Assembly (NCBI RefSeq): GCF_914767665.1
Contig: NC_059507.1
Span: forward strand, 19,160,718 to 19,224,717
DNA: 64,000 nucleotides
Source: Harmonia axyridis
Lineage: Eukaryota > Arthropoda > Insecta > Coleoptera > Coccinellidae
Reading direction: 5' to 3'
In this document: positions 42,191 through 52,160 of the stretch, one piece after another
Layout: every line of letters begins with the position of its first letter
Position numbering within the stretch: position 1 is the first letter of the stretch
Position numbers and translations under genes: made by a program
Notes under the pieces: generated by a model
What the model was told of the DNA's origin: nothing
The model's input: only the letters and a program-made list of their open reading frames with translations
Database searches by the model: none

Positions 42191-43015
42191 CGCAGAACCC
42201 TGTTTAAAACTAATCGGGAAAATAAACGTCCAAATTTTCCTGTTTAGTGTAATCGGTGATTAGACCACATTAAACGTCATTTGACAGATGGTGCAAGAGA
42301 AATCAGAAAGTAATCAATGTTTAAATTTTTAATCAACGATTAGGCAAATTAGAACATAGATCATTCGAACCGAACTGCTGTGTTTATATTTGGCAACAAT
42401 CGAAATTTGAAGTTCGAACTTAAAACCACAGATTACTAGTCTGTGTTAGAACTTTCACAGATGAATATTATTTATTTGAGAATGTAAGGTTAAATGGCAA
42501 TTCTTCTATTAAATGAAATAAACAGCGATATAATATAAATGCGATATAATAAATGAATGGATATGAATATAAGAGCTAATATGGGTGGTAGTGAGCTAAA
42601 TTCGTTATAATGACCGAAAATGAAATAGAAAATCAAGAGAAGAATATTTAATCTTTAGCGTCAACGAAATTGGGATAACTCATTTATTTTATTATAAACA
42701 CTACTTTGTTCAACAAATGGAATTATAAAAGTGAGTTCATGATGGTTTTTCTAATTTAGTAGCTTATTTCCAAGGTTCAAAAGGTATATCTTATCATAGA
42801 ATTAATAAAACCATGGAAGGAGTCTAGAGAGAGACTTACGGTAACGTGAATGAGATGGACAATAATCAGCTGTAAAGGGGCAAAACATTGCATGGAGTGG
42901 CTAAATATCACTGCTGATGAGTATATTTTGTTCCGTAAAAAGTGTTGAAGTTGAATTAATTATCGTTCCTTGCAACAATTTAAGATTAGTAGGATCATAA
43001 TTTTTATTTTTCTTC

Positions 43016-43436
43016 ATGGTTAAATCCTGTTCTGTATATAATTGTACGGAAAGGTTCGAGAAAGGTAGTGAATTATCTTTTTTCTCGTGAGTACTTTCGC
43101 AGAAATAATACGTAATTATATTATGCAGTACTTACATTCCTAATTCTACAGATTTCCCAGTGATTCAAAATTGAGATCTCAGTGGTCGTTAGCTATAAAA
43201 AAAAATTTCCAGCCATCAAAATTCACTAAGTTATGCAGTAAACATTTTATTGACAGTGATATTGTGCGTAATTTTGGACAGATAAAACTCAGAGGAGGCT
43301 CCATTCCCACAATATATCAATTTTCCGGAACATTTGAAAGAGAAGACTTCCTTACCTAGATCTCATAGAAAAAGTATGAAGACTATGGAAGATCAAAATG
43401 AACCTAGTGATAATAAAAGGCTCTATCTTGAAAGTG
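43016..43436 (+). pseudogene. THAP-domain protein, two-exon remnant
   Basis: Exon 1 43016-43086 (MVKSCSVYNCTERFEKGSEL) joins exon 2 from 43152 across a 65-bp GT-AG intron. This gives the C2CH module of a THAP zinc-dependent DNA-binding domain: C..YNC, FP, W, then LCSKHF. Exon 2 stops at 43357, but the next frame continues PRSHRKSMKTMEDQNE, so a frameshift is likely. Non-LTR fragment C starts directly after. THAP domains occur in host regulators and in P-element transposases; the catalytic part is missing, so which applies is unknown. Confidence 0.65.
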
Positions 43437-43440
43437 TATT

Positions 43441-44067
43441 TTACTAGCACCAAATTTTTGGGTATGACTCTTGATTGCTGTTTGAGCTGCAACTGCCACG
43501 TTGAGGGGACTATTGAGAAATTGAATAGGGTAAGCTACTGGATAGGTACATATCCTGAGGAGATATGTAGATGAAACAACGATTAAAATGGTATACCATG
43601 TTAACTTCGAATCAGTCTTCCGCTATGGGATAGTTTTTTATGGAAATAGCAGAGACAATGAACGAATCTTTGTTGTGCAAAAACGGGTCATTAGAATCAT
43701 GGCAGGAATAGGATACAGAGAGTCATGCAGAGGGCATTTTAGAAGAGCAAAAATCCTGACCCTGAGTGGAGTGTACATCCAGGAATGCTTGATGTTCTTC
43801 TATATCTATAAGAATAGGGAACTTTTTACGGAGTATGAACCCCAAAATGTTTATGGAACTAGAACAAACAACTATTCATACCCAATCCATCACCTAACAA
43901 TGACGAAAAAGACTGCCCTGTATAGCTGTTTAAAGTTGTTCAACAGATTGCCAGATAAAATAAAAATAGCTGGTCCTATTAATAGGTTTAAAAAAGAAGT
44001 CCATACGTTGCTGATGGACCTAGAACCATATTCAGTGGAAGAGTATTTATTGGGGAGACTAGCATAG
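43441..44067 (+). pseudogene. Element C reverse transcriptase C-terminus
   Basis: TKFLGMTLDCCLSC (thumb) in one frame; after a frameshift near 43545 the frame reads VFRYGIVFYGNS, QKRVIRIMAGIGYRESCRG and LYSCLKLFNRLPD to the stop at 44067. These blocks match elements A, B and D. Confidence 0.75.
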
Positions 44068-44165
44068 CGCTCAGCGATTCTAGATTTTTCACATAAAAAA
44101 TTTTAATAATTTGCTTATTTATATATTCAGGTTATTCCTCAAAATAAAGATTATTATTATTATTA
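43441..44165 (+). mobile_element. Non-LTR fragment C (CR1/Jockey group), 5'-truncated
   Basis: Only the thumb and C-terminus of the reverse transcriptase remain, followed by an (ATT)n tail at 44150-44165. No clear target duplication. Confidence 0.75.
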
Positions 44166-44544
44166 CTTTAAAAATACATCACTAAAATAAATCTACTCTT
44201 GAAAATGAAGAGCATATTCGACAAAAGTACACAAAATTAATTCTTTTCAAAGGACAATAACTAATATTTTAAAATTTTTAATATATTAAATCTCAAAATC
44301 TGATGTATTAATTTTTTAAATCTTCATTAAATTAATTCTGTTGAATTTGTATTTTTTTTCAAATCCCTTCACTTTCCTACAATATTCATTCATTATGTTA
44401 ACAATTGTTTTAAGCGAGTTTTTTTTTTAAATTGATTTTTACTCGCATTTACCAACAGCTTGTGTGAATTTATATCATTTGCAAAATCCAATAAGAATTG
44501 AAAAAGTAATTATATTGACGTTTCCAATTTAAATAGTTACGTAA

Positions 44545-44930
44545 CAAGTCCGGAAAATAGGGTTTTTTTGGACGAATAGACAAAATTCCAGGACGAGCGT
44601 AAGCGAGTCCTGGAAGTCTGTGAGTCCAAAAAAAACATTTTCGGGCGTGTTGCGTACAATATTTTTTCGGCAACCATGTAAAATAACACTATCGCTGTTG
44701 CTTTCCATATTTTATTGCGATTGCGATCAAAAAACATGCAAATTTTTGACAACTAATTTCATATGAACTGTCAGCCGTTATCTCGGTTGCTATGGATTCT
44801 ATGATTCTTTTCCGGCCTAGTCCGGGAAGTACGTACTTTCCGGACTAGGCCGGGAAATGCTACTTTCTCAGAGAAAAAGCGTCCGGGAAGTGAGCACTTC
44901 CCGGACGGTTGCCGAAAAAAAATATTTCGT
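44545..44930. mobile_element. Fold-back element with several hairpins
   Basis: AATATTTTTTCGGCAACC near 44649 and its inverse ending near 44929 bound a noncoding segment. It holds a 46-bp near-perfect palindrome (ccggcctagtccggg..., about 44813-44858), a perfect 26-bp palindrome (gtccgggaagtg..., about 44880-44905), and an outer hairpin around CCAGGAC...GTCCTGG (44590-44620). GC-rich compared with its surroundings. Confidence 0.5.
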
Positions 44931-45375
44931 CCAAATTTGTATTTTACCAAGAGGAATTTTAATGAATAAATCGATAATTTTAAACAATATTGCAGAAGTA
45001 GTAATGTGGAATTATCAAATAAGGAAGTCTTAATATGAATATCATGATTTAATTCTTCTAAAGTACCTATGATATTCAAAAATTACAAATTATCCTGTGG
45101 TGACCGTAACTCCGGTTCAAAAACCCGATTGTTTTGCCCCGTATCACGTGGTCTCCGATTGTTCATCTTTGTCAAACTAGTGCAATGCGTATTAGCTCTA
45201 TTTCTCTCTAATGCGCGTTTCCATTCCTAACACCAAAATAGAAGCATAGACTCCTTCCCTGTATTATTAGTTCGATGATTACACAGATTAGTCTGCGATT
45301 ATTATAGGTCTATGTGCCATACTCATAGACAAATAAAGGAGATTTGGATTGTCTCTGGCAAAGTGGACTTTTATA
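44931..45375. other. Intergenic DNA, no gene seen
   Basis: AT-rich, with scattered CATAGAC/GTCTATG and CACAGATTA pieces (45246-45340) resembling ends of the short palindromes but without clean duplications. Confidence 0.4.
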
Positions 45376-45383
45376 GTTCAAGC

Positions 45384-45414
45384 CACAGATTACAGATTAC
45401 ACAGTTAGTCTGTG
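45384..45414. repeat. Short palindromic insert (31 bp)
   Basis: CACAGATTAC...GTCTGTG. Flanks GTTCAAGC (45376-45383) and GTTCAGC (45415-45421) are one indel apart, consistent with a decayed 8-bp duplication. Confidence 0.55.
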
Positions 45415-46395
45415 GTTCAGCATTCCACAGATCTGGCTTCTAAAGATAATAGAGAGTTATTGCAACGCACAAATAAGCGATCTTTTATTAAAGGATCCTG
45501 TAATAAAGGATCCTCTATCGTGGACGTTAAAAGTGAACTATTGCATGGTGCTTTTAACGAAAGTCAGTAAAGTGACAGATCTTTAAATTTGACATATTTA
45601 TATTTTGTCACCTTTATTTTGTATTCTGATAAATAAAATAATTCATTTGGTAAAAGTTCAAAATCGAAAATGAAAGAACAAATAGCGTTAGCAATTTTAG
45701 CTGGGACCATTATTGAGGAATTGATTTTTCATAATAGATACAGTTGGTGTAGAAAATATATCAAAACCAATTCAAACAAATCGACTAGTTGACTTGGAAA
45801 ATTTTTACTACAAGTCTCGCAATCATTATCGAAGTTTATTTTTATAACTGCAAACTTCATTGTGGAAAATCATGGACACTTCTAAGATAATTTGAATGCT
45901 CTCGGGGGATTAGTCGTGCCCAGCCATGCCAAGGTCTGTGCTGGCATGGTTCACCGCAGCTTCCTCGGGGCGAGAGTTGGACAGTGATCGACCGACACTG
46001 ACCAATGCGGTGCGACTCCCCATACCCTGCTGTAGTGTCGTGGCTTGGGGTATTGCACGGGGTTTACGATGCCAGGTATGCAAGGGATCAGCACTTCATG
46101 CCTGATATACCGACATGTGGAATCTGATGTCTGTGGTCATGTCTCGCGAGCAGAGGACACATGCCGGGGGGTTTGGCTTAACCGCCTGAACCGAGTGTAT
46201 GAAAGACACAATAAAAACTTTCCCCAAGACAAGGTGGAACAGCGTATGCCGAAGTCTGCGTGGCTAGTGGGAGGATCTAGTCCTGAATATGCGAACTCCA
46301 GATACCAGGCGACCTCTGGTTTAATTGGCCTTCCAGGGGCATGCGGGGCTCTGCCTCTGGTGACTGAAATTCCCTAGCTGCACGTGGGACTTCAT

Positions 46396-47106
46396 ATGGA
46401 CCAGATAGAAAAAACTAAAGAAGGGTCTAGCACTAGCCCTAATGTGCTAATCGAGGAAGTGCAAAGCCTCGCTCAGCCTGAGGAACAGGGCGCAAGTCCT
46501 GACCCCATGGCGGAGGACATGCTGCTGAAGAGCAGCGATGAAGAGGTCGTAGCTGGCCTCGAAAAGCTGACGGTCAGGAGACATAGACTCTCCGGGGCCG
46601 CCAGAAGGAGGATGAAGTTCCTTCTAAAGAAAGGGATGGCTCCTGACGATGCCAGGAAAGAAGCCTCCAAACCAATTGGTCCAAAGCAGAAAACAGGCCG
46701 AGGGACCAAGAGAAATAGGTCGGAGGACAGCACGCCTAAAGGCAAGCAGCCAAAGAGTGCCAAATGCGAGGCTTCAAAAGTCGCACGGTCCTCAGGAGGT
46801 GCCGGGGCTCAGGCCTCGGGTGCCTCCAAAGTTCAATCCTCGGGAGCTTCCGGGGCTCAGCCCTTAGGAACTCCCAAGGGTCCCGCATCAGGTGGGCCCA
46901 CCTACAGCCAGGCTACCGCTGGTCTGAAGGTGGGGATAATGCACAAAAAATTTCCAGAGGTGATTTTGGAAATGGACAAACTAATGGCCATCAAAAAATC
47001 GCTAATGGAAGAGATTATTTATTGCATTGGGGAACGAGGACGCCATAACGCCTACGTTCCACCAACTGCATATGAGGCCAGGCTGGCTTGGGCTGACATG
47101 CTCTGA
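46396..47106 (+). CDS. LOA-like element ORF1, N-terminal part
   Basis: ATG at 46396 (MDQIEKTKEGSS). Polar, basic N-terminus with low-complexity Ala/Ser/Gly segment (GGAGAQASGASK). The frame ends ...YEARLAWADML then TGA. The next domain (SDKATVEWL onward) is in the +1 frame, so a one-base slip near 47100 splits ORF1 in this copy. Confidence 0.7.
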   Translation: MDQIEKTKEGSSTSPNVLIEEVQSLAQPEEQGASPDPMAEDMLLKSSDEEVVAGLEKLTVRRHRLSGAARRRMKFLLKKGMAPDDARKEASKPIGPKQKTGRGTKRNRSEDSTPKGKQPKSAKCEASKVARSSGGAGAQASGASKVQSSGASGAQPLGTPKGPASGGPTYSQATAGLKVGIMHKKFPEVILEMDKLMAIKKSLMEEIIYCIGERGRHNAYVPPTAYEARLAWADML

Positions 47107-50100
47107 CAAAGCCACTGTGGAGTGGCTGAAGAGCATTCAGCCAAAACTCAAACCTTGGGAGGGAGCTGATCTAAGGATAGCCGAAGAGGCAGAACTGCCT
47201 CACCCGGAGATCCTGGTCGGATATCTCCCCGACAGCCATGATCTCTCCAATGAGAAAATTCTCAAGGCGGTAGAGAATCAGAACGCAGGGCTCAAAACCT
47301 CCAGCTGGAGAGTCCTTCGAAGGGGACCATCAGGACCCATGCTCGAGATTGTCATCTCGGCTGATAGAACATCGGTCGAGAGACTTAGAGCAAAGAATTG
47401 GCAGATAAATTACTTTTTCGGCCAAACAAATCTCCGCCTTAAGGGACCAAAGACAATGGCCGAGAGGAGAGGCCAAGTAAGAGGCCTACCAAACAAAGTA
47501 TATCAGACGATATACTGCGATAAGGCAGTAAGTCCAAGAGCCCTAATAATACTCAGAAGGGGACTAACCTGTCTTCCACTTACAGAGTTCCTGACAAGGG
47601 ATCTTGCTGCGGCATTGGTTGATGTGCGAACTGAGAACATCAAGAGGCAGCTTGTTATCGCCTCAGGATATTTTCCAGGAGACGCCATCAGCCCACCACC
47701 GGAGGAAGTACAACGCCTCATCGAATGGTGCCGCATAGAGAAGAAACAACTTATTCTGGGCTGCGATGCGAACGCACACCACAAAGTATGGGGCAGCACA
47801 GATATAAATCATAGAGGTGAGGATTTACTTGACTTTCTATTTTCTACTAACATAGAGATAGTAAATGTGGGTAATAGTCCAACCTTCATGAATGCGATCA
47901 GAAGGGAAGTAATTGACCTTACACTGGCGACACCTTTTATTGCGGGGATGGTCAAGAACTGGAGGGTCTCAGAAGAGCCATCCATGTCAGACCATATGGC
48001 AATAGAATTCAACGTTGAAGCAACTGCTTCAGCTGATGTTGAGTGCAGGATACCCAGGAAGACAGACTGGGAACTTTACATAGCCCACATGAGTTTTGAT
48101 CTGAAGGGCCTGAAATACAACATCAGCTCCAATGAGGATCTGGAGAACGCCTCTGCTCACTTCACATCATGTCTGAAGAGGGCATTTGAAAACAGTTGTC
48201 CACTCAGGAAGAAAACGATCTCCAGAGACGTCCCCTGGTGGAACAATAATCTTGAAAACCTCAAGAAAATTGCTAGAAAAGCCTTCAATAAGGCTAAGCG
48301 AGAAGGCAGCTGGAATGCCTACAGACTAGCCCTGACCAACTATAACAAAGAGGTCAGGAAAGCCAAAAGGCAGTCCTGGAGAAGCTTCTGTGAGGGAATA
48401 GATAAAACGGCCCCAGCAGCTAGACTTCAAAAGGTACTATCTAAGGATCACTCAAACCCAATTGGCCAAATAAAGAAGCCATGTGGGGAATTTACGAATG
48501 ATCCTCAAGAGAGCCTAAGAGCTCTACTAGAGACTCACTTTCCTGGCTCCAGGCAGATTACCAGTGAAGATGCGGCCCCCGCTGGGGAAGTATACAACCC
48601 CACCAGGTGGGATTCTCAGAAAGCTGGTAGACTATTCACACCAGAAAGAATTGAATGGGCGATAAAGAGCTTTCAGCCCTTCAAATCAGCAGGCATAGAT
48701 GGTATTTTTCCAGCCATGCTTCAGAAAGGTGTTGAAGTACTTATAGCCCCGATAACTGAGCTCTTCAAGGCCAGCTTTACAAGGGGCTATATCCCGAAAT
48801 CATGGAGGGAGGCGAGGGTAGTATTCATACCCAAAGAGGGTCGAAAAGGCTCCCCAGAGCCTAAATCCTATCGACCCATATGCCTCACCTCCTTTCTCCT
48901 GAAGACCATGGAGAAAATAATTGACAACAACATACGAGGCAGTGTAAAACTCCACAGCAAACAGTTTGCTTATAGGGCGGGTAGATCTACTGTAGACGCC
49001 CTTCATCATCTTCTTAGAGAGGTGGAAGGCACCCTCAACGCAAAGGAGATTCTGCTTGCAATGTTCGGTGATATCGGAGGGGCCTTTGACAATACCCTAC
49101 ATACCTCCATATGCAATGCAGCCAAAAGGAAAGGGATAGAACCCTCCACTGTTAAGTGGATATCAGCTATGTTGAAAGGACGAACCGTTACAGCCTATCT
49201 GGGAGAAACCGAAGTGACTGTGCTGACGTGCAGGGGATGCCCTCAGGGAGGGGTTCTATCACCCCTGCTGTGGAGCTTGGTCATGGATGGCCTCTTGGAG
49301 AGGCTTACAACAGGCGGATTTAACGTCCAGGCTTACGCCGACGACATAGTGGTGACGGTTAGAGGCAAGCATGTGGGCCCAATAAGTAGCCGAATGCAAC
49401 TTGCTCTCAAAACTATTGAAAATTGGTGCGGGGAAGAGGGGCTTACTATCAACCCCTCGAAAACATCAATAATCCCGTTCACTAGAAGAAGGAATCTCGA
49501 CCTCAGAGCTCTGGTCTTAAATGGTCAGATTCTGCACTTCTCTAGTGAGTGTAAATATCTAGGTGTTACCCTGGACAGTAAACTGAACTGGGGGAAACAT
49601 ATAGATAAGACTCTTTCCAGAGCCACGGCGGCTATGTGGGCATGCAAAAGACTCTTTGGAAAGACATGGGGAGTGAAACCGAAAATGGTACTGTGGTTAT
49701 ACACAGCGGTGGTACGCCCTATTGTCACCTATGCATCTCTAGCATGGTGGACAAAAACCGAGGAGGTCACCACACGCATCAGGTTGCAGAAAATGCAAAG
49801 GCTGGCGTGCATTGGTGTCACAGGAGCTATGCGCACAGCTCCTACGGCAGCGCTGGAGGTCATACTAGACTTGCCTCCCTTACACCTACATGTAAGGAAA
49901 TGTAGCCTGCTCGAAGCAATAAGGATTTCCCATAATGGAAAGCTCCTTCCTGGGAACTGGGTTGGACATATGAGGATACTGAATCAACTAGATTCAAACC
50001 TCCTCGCAAAACCATCAGATATTATGCCAACCACCTACGATTTTGAAACGCCCTTTGAAACGGTTATAAATGACCGTCATAGTGCAATAAGTTTCATAAA

Positions 50101-50953
50101 TCGTCTAGACAAAAAGTCATCCATATGGTTTACAGATGGATCAAAAACAGAGAAGGGCACCGGCATTGGGATATATGGACCTAGACTGAGGATCTCTAAA
50201 GCCCTGGGAAGTGAGCCCTCGATTCTACAAGCCGAGATAATGGCTGTTTATGTATGCGCCCAGGAGTGTCTCAAAATGAACCTCAAAGGGGCGCATATCT
50301 ACATCACCACGGACAGCCAAGCCACGCTGAGATCCCTGGAATCGTGTTGTCAGGGGTCTCTGCTGACTTGGGAGTGCCGTAACACCATAAAGCAACTGGC
50401 CAGAGGAAACAAGGTGACTCTACTATGGGTACCAGGGCACTGTGGTGTTGAAGGAAATGAGAGAGCGGACGAGCTTGCAAAAAGTGCATCTAGGCTAAGA
50501 CCTGCTGGACCTGAGCCTTTCTGTGGGATAGGAAAAGACCAATACAAAGCTGCGGTCCAGCTATGGGAGTTGAACAGTAGGACAATCCACTGGACTAACA
50601 CTCCTAGACTTGCTCAGGCAAAGAAATTCGTGAAGATTTCACCTACTTACACCAGAAAACTCCTGAAGCTGTCACGAGCGGAGCTTCGGGTGATGGTGGG
50701 ACTGCTGACGGGGCACTGTCGGTACAAACATCATTTGTACCGTATGGGTAAGTCAGCAGACGAGATTTGCAGGCTCTGTGGATCGGAAGTAGAAACTTCT
50801 GAACACTTGATATGCAAGTGTCCAGAGCTGGCTGGCCTAAGAACCATTCACATGGGCAAGCCGGTCCTGGATACCAGAGAGGTAATGGCCAAGGCCCCTA
50901 GGGAGGTTGTCAATTTTATTAACGTCGTTGACGACCTCCCTGGGTTTCTATGA
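47099..50953 (+). CDS. LOA-like ORF1 C-terminus fused to ORF2 (truncated endonuclease, reverse transcriptase, RNase H)
   Basis: 1284 uninterrupted codons. Start: ORF1 C-terminal domain of DUF4780 type (WLKSIQPKLKPWEGADLRI, then ENQNAGLKTSSWRVL), about 1-125. It passes without a stop into the endonuclease at GQVRGLPNKVYQTIYCD. The usual first 40 or so residues, with the QINLHH-type Asn and QEPW-type Glu, are missing. Remaining endonuclease: GCDANAHHKVWGS, SMSDHMAIEF. Reverse transcriptase: YRPICLTSF, GDIGGAFDN (A), CPQGGVLSPLLW (B), QAYADDIVV (C). RNase H: FTDGSKTE, TDSQATL, VPGHCGVEGNERAD. Terminal zinc knuckle CRLCGSEVETSEHLICKC. The junction looks like an in-frame deletion. Confidence 0.85.
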   Translation, partial: CSDKATVEWLKSIQPKLKPWEGADLRIAEEAELPHPEILVGYLPDSHDLSNEKILKAVENQNAGLKTSSWRVLRRGPSGPMLEIVISADRTSVERLRAKNWQINYFFGQTNLRLKGPKTMAERRGQVRGLPNKVYQTIYCDKAVSPRALIILRRGLTCLPLTEFLTRDLAAALVDVRTENIKRQLVIASGYFPGDAISPPPEEVQRLIEWCRIEKKQLILGCDANAHHKVWGSTDINHRGEDLLDFLFSTNIEIVNVGNSPTFMNAIRREVIDLTLATPFIAGMVKNWRVSEEPSMSDHMAIEFNVEATASADVECRIPRKTDWELYIAHMSFDLKGLKYNISSNEDLENASAHFTSCLKRAFENSCPLRKKTISRDVPWWNNNLENLKKIARKAFNKAKREGSWNAYRLALTNYNKEVRKAKRQSWRSFCEGIDKTAPAARLQKVLSKDHSNPIGQIKKPCGEFTNDPQESLRALLETHFPGSRQITSEDAAPAGEVYNPTRWDSQKAGRLFTPERIEWAIKSFQPFKSAGIDGIFPAMLQKGVEVLIAPITELFKASFTRGYIPKSWREARVVFIPKEGRKGSPEPKSYRPICLTSFLLKTMEKIIDNNIRGSVKLHSKQFAYRAGRSTVDALHHLLREVEGTLNAKEILLAMFGDIGGAFDNTLHTSICNAAKRKGIEPSTVKWISAMLKGRTVTAYLGETEVTVLTCRGCPQGGVLSPLLWSLVMDGLLERLTTGGFNVQAYADDIVVTVRGKHVGPISSRMQLALKTIENWCGEEGLTINPSKTSIIPFTRRRNLDLRALVLNGQILHFSSECKYLGVTLDSKLNWGKHIDKTLSRATAAMWACKRLFGKTWGVKPKMVLWLYTAVVRPIVTYASLAWWTKTEEVTTRIRLQKMQRLACIGVTGAMRTAPTAALEVILDLPPLHLHVRKCSLLEAIRISHNGKLLPGNWVGHMRILNQLDSNLLAKPSDIMPTTYDFETPFETVINDRHSAISFINRLDKKSSIWFTDGSKTEKGTGIGIYGPRLRISKALGSEPSILQAEIMAVYVCAQECLKMNLKGAHIYITTDSQATLRSLESCCQGSLLTWECRNTIKQLARGNKVTLLWVPGHCGVEGNERADELAKSASRLRPAGPEPFCGIGKDQYKAAVQLWELNSRTIHWTNTPRLAQAKKFVKISPTYTRKLLKLSRAELRVMVGLLTGHCRYKHHLYRMGKSADEICRLCGSEVETSEHLICKCPELAGLRTIHMGKPVLDTREVMAKAPREVVNFINVVDDLPGFL

Positions 50954-52160
50954 ATGAGTAGGGTAGTGAACAAAAGATCTGCATGGTCGCAGTTCCCGGA
51001 AGGCTCACCGAAGCAAAACGACCCCAGTTCAAATAATAATAATAATAATAATAAGATAATTTGAATGCACATAAGTGGCTTTATAGAAATAGTTATCAGC
51101 TCTAGTTATAGGTAAGCTATTAGCTTAATTGAAATTAAATTATTTATTATATTACCTTAATTCGTTTTTAGTCTACCAATTCGTAATATGGGAGGAGCTG
51201 TACCAAACTACTGGGGTTTTATCGATGGACATATTAGAGAAACTTGTTGACAAAGTATCATCACTATGTAAAATATCAGTCTACTTTATGTACTTGTTTG
51301 AATGGAAGTCAATCAGGTATTTCTTTTCATGTAAAACCACCAGTATTGGAAGATTATTTTGTTTAACAGAATTATGTTATGTATTTTTGTACCTTTTCCT
51401 ACAATAATTTTAAAAAAGTGTACTTAACGTATAATTTTATAATAACATTACTGATAATTAATTAGGTTCTGCATTGTGATTTGCTTTTTTTATGCTATGT
51501 TGATCCAATATATAAAAAAGTACTTAGGTAACAAGTTTATTATTTTTCTTTCAAAACAATCCCATTGGTGTTTCTATATTACAGAATAAATTACTTATAT
51601 TCAATATAAAAAAATAATATTCAGTATGCAGTAGCATTCTGTAACAATACTACATTATACATATAGGTAAATTCTTAATTATTTCTAATAAAATTCAGGA
51701 TTTATCAGTATTATTTTTAATTCTTTTAGTAGGATCAAATTAAATATGATGTTTTGTTGAGAATCGTATAAGTTCTTGAAAAATTCGTTATTGAGAGCAC
51801 ATTTTTTTCCTCGAATGAAATGGTTCCCACAGATGCCGAAAATCAAGAAATAAAATGCAAATTTCTCAAAAAGTTTACTTTGTTTACCTAAACAGCTACC
51901 AATATTTATAGGTTAGTTCTTGCTGCATAACGACGGCAAATATTCGGCATAAACAGATATCTGTCAAAATAAAGGATCCTTAAATAAAAGTTGGTCGCCT
52001 GTATTTAAATAAAGTAAGGGACGCCTGTATTTTAGATTTAGCAATCCTTAATATCTGACTCAGTGCGCATGCGTACATGTCAAAATAAGAGATCCTGTAA
52101 TAAAAGATCGCTTATTTGTGCGTTGCAATAACTCTCTAATAGCTGGTTGTGGTGGTTAAT

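Larger units (their letters stand above)
41719..42302. mobile_element. MITE with TTGCACCAT ends
   Basis: Left end AATTGCACCATTC (from about 41724) and inverted right end GATGGTGCAAG (42287-42297), with internal AATCGATGATTA-type repeats in both orientations. It has no coding capacity. Two short palindromes are inserted in it (42089-42109, 42156-42190). Confidence 0.5.
45884..51068 (+). mobile_element. LOA/I-like non-LTR retrotransposon
   Basis: AAGATAATTTGAATGC at 45884-45899 and 51053-51068 is a 16-bp target duplication; copy 3 of the host repeat shows the empty site. The element (45900-51052) has a GC-richer body than its flanks, a 5' UTR of about 490 bp, gag-like and pol coding and a (TAA)n tail. 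RNase H after reverse transcriptase places it in the I group, probably LOA. Confidence 0.88.
45451..52137 (+). mobile_element. Harbinger-derived 1.5-kb repeat, copy 2, split by a LOA/I-like element
   Basis: Same terminal repeats as copies 1 and 3 (AGAGAGTTATTGCAACGCAC and inverse), with AAT on both flanks. Transposase relics: MKEQIALAILAGTIIEELIF at 45670 and, after the non-LTR insertion, the block around 51180-51240. Interrupted at 45884-51068 with a 16-bp target duplication. Confidence 0.8.

Noticed and set aside
46045..46377. 110-residue frame in the LOA-like element's 5' region
   Set aside because: Lies in the GC-rich 5' UTR, no known motif, not required by family structure; treated as chance.
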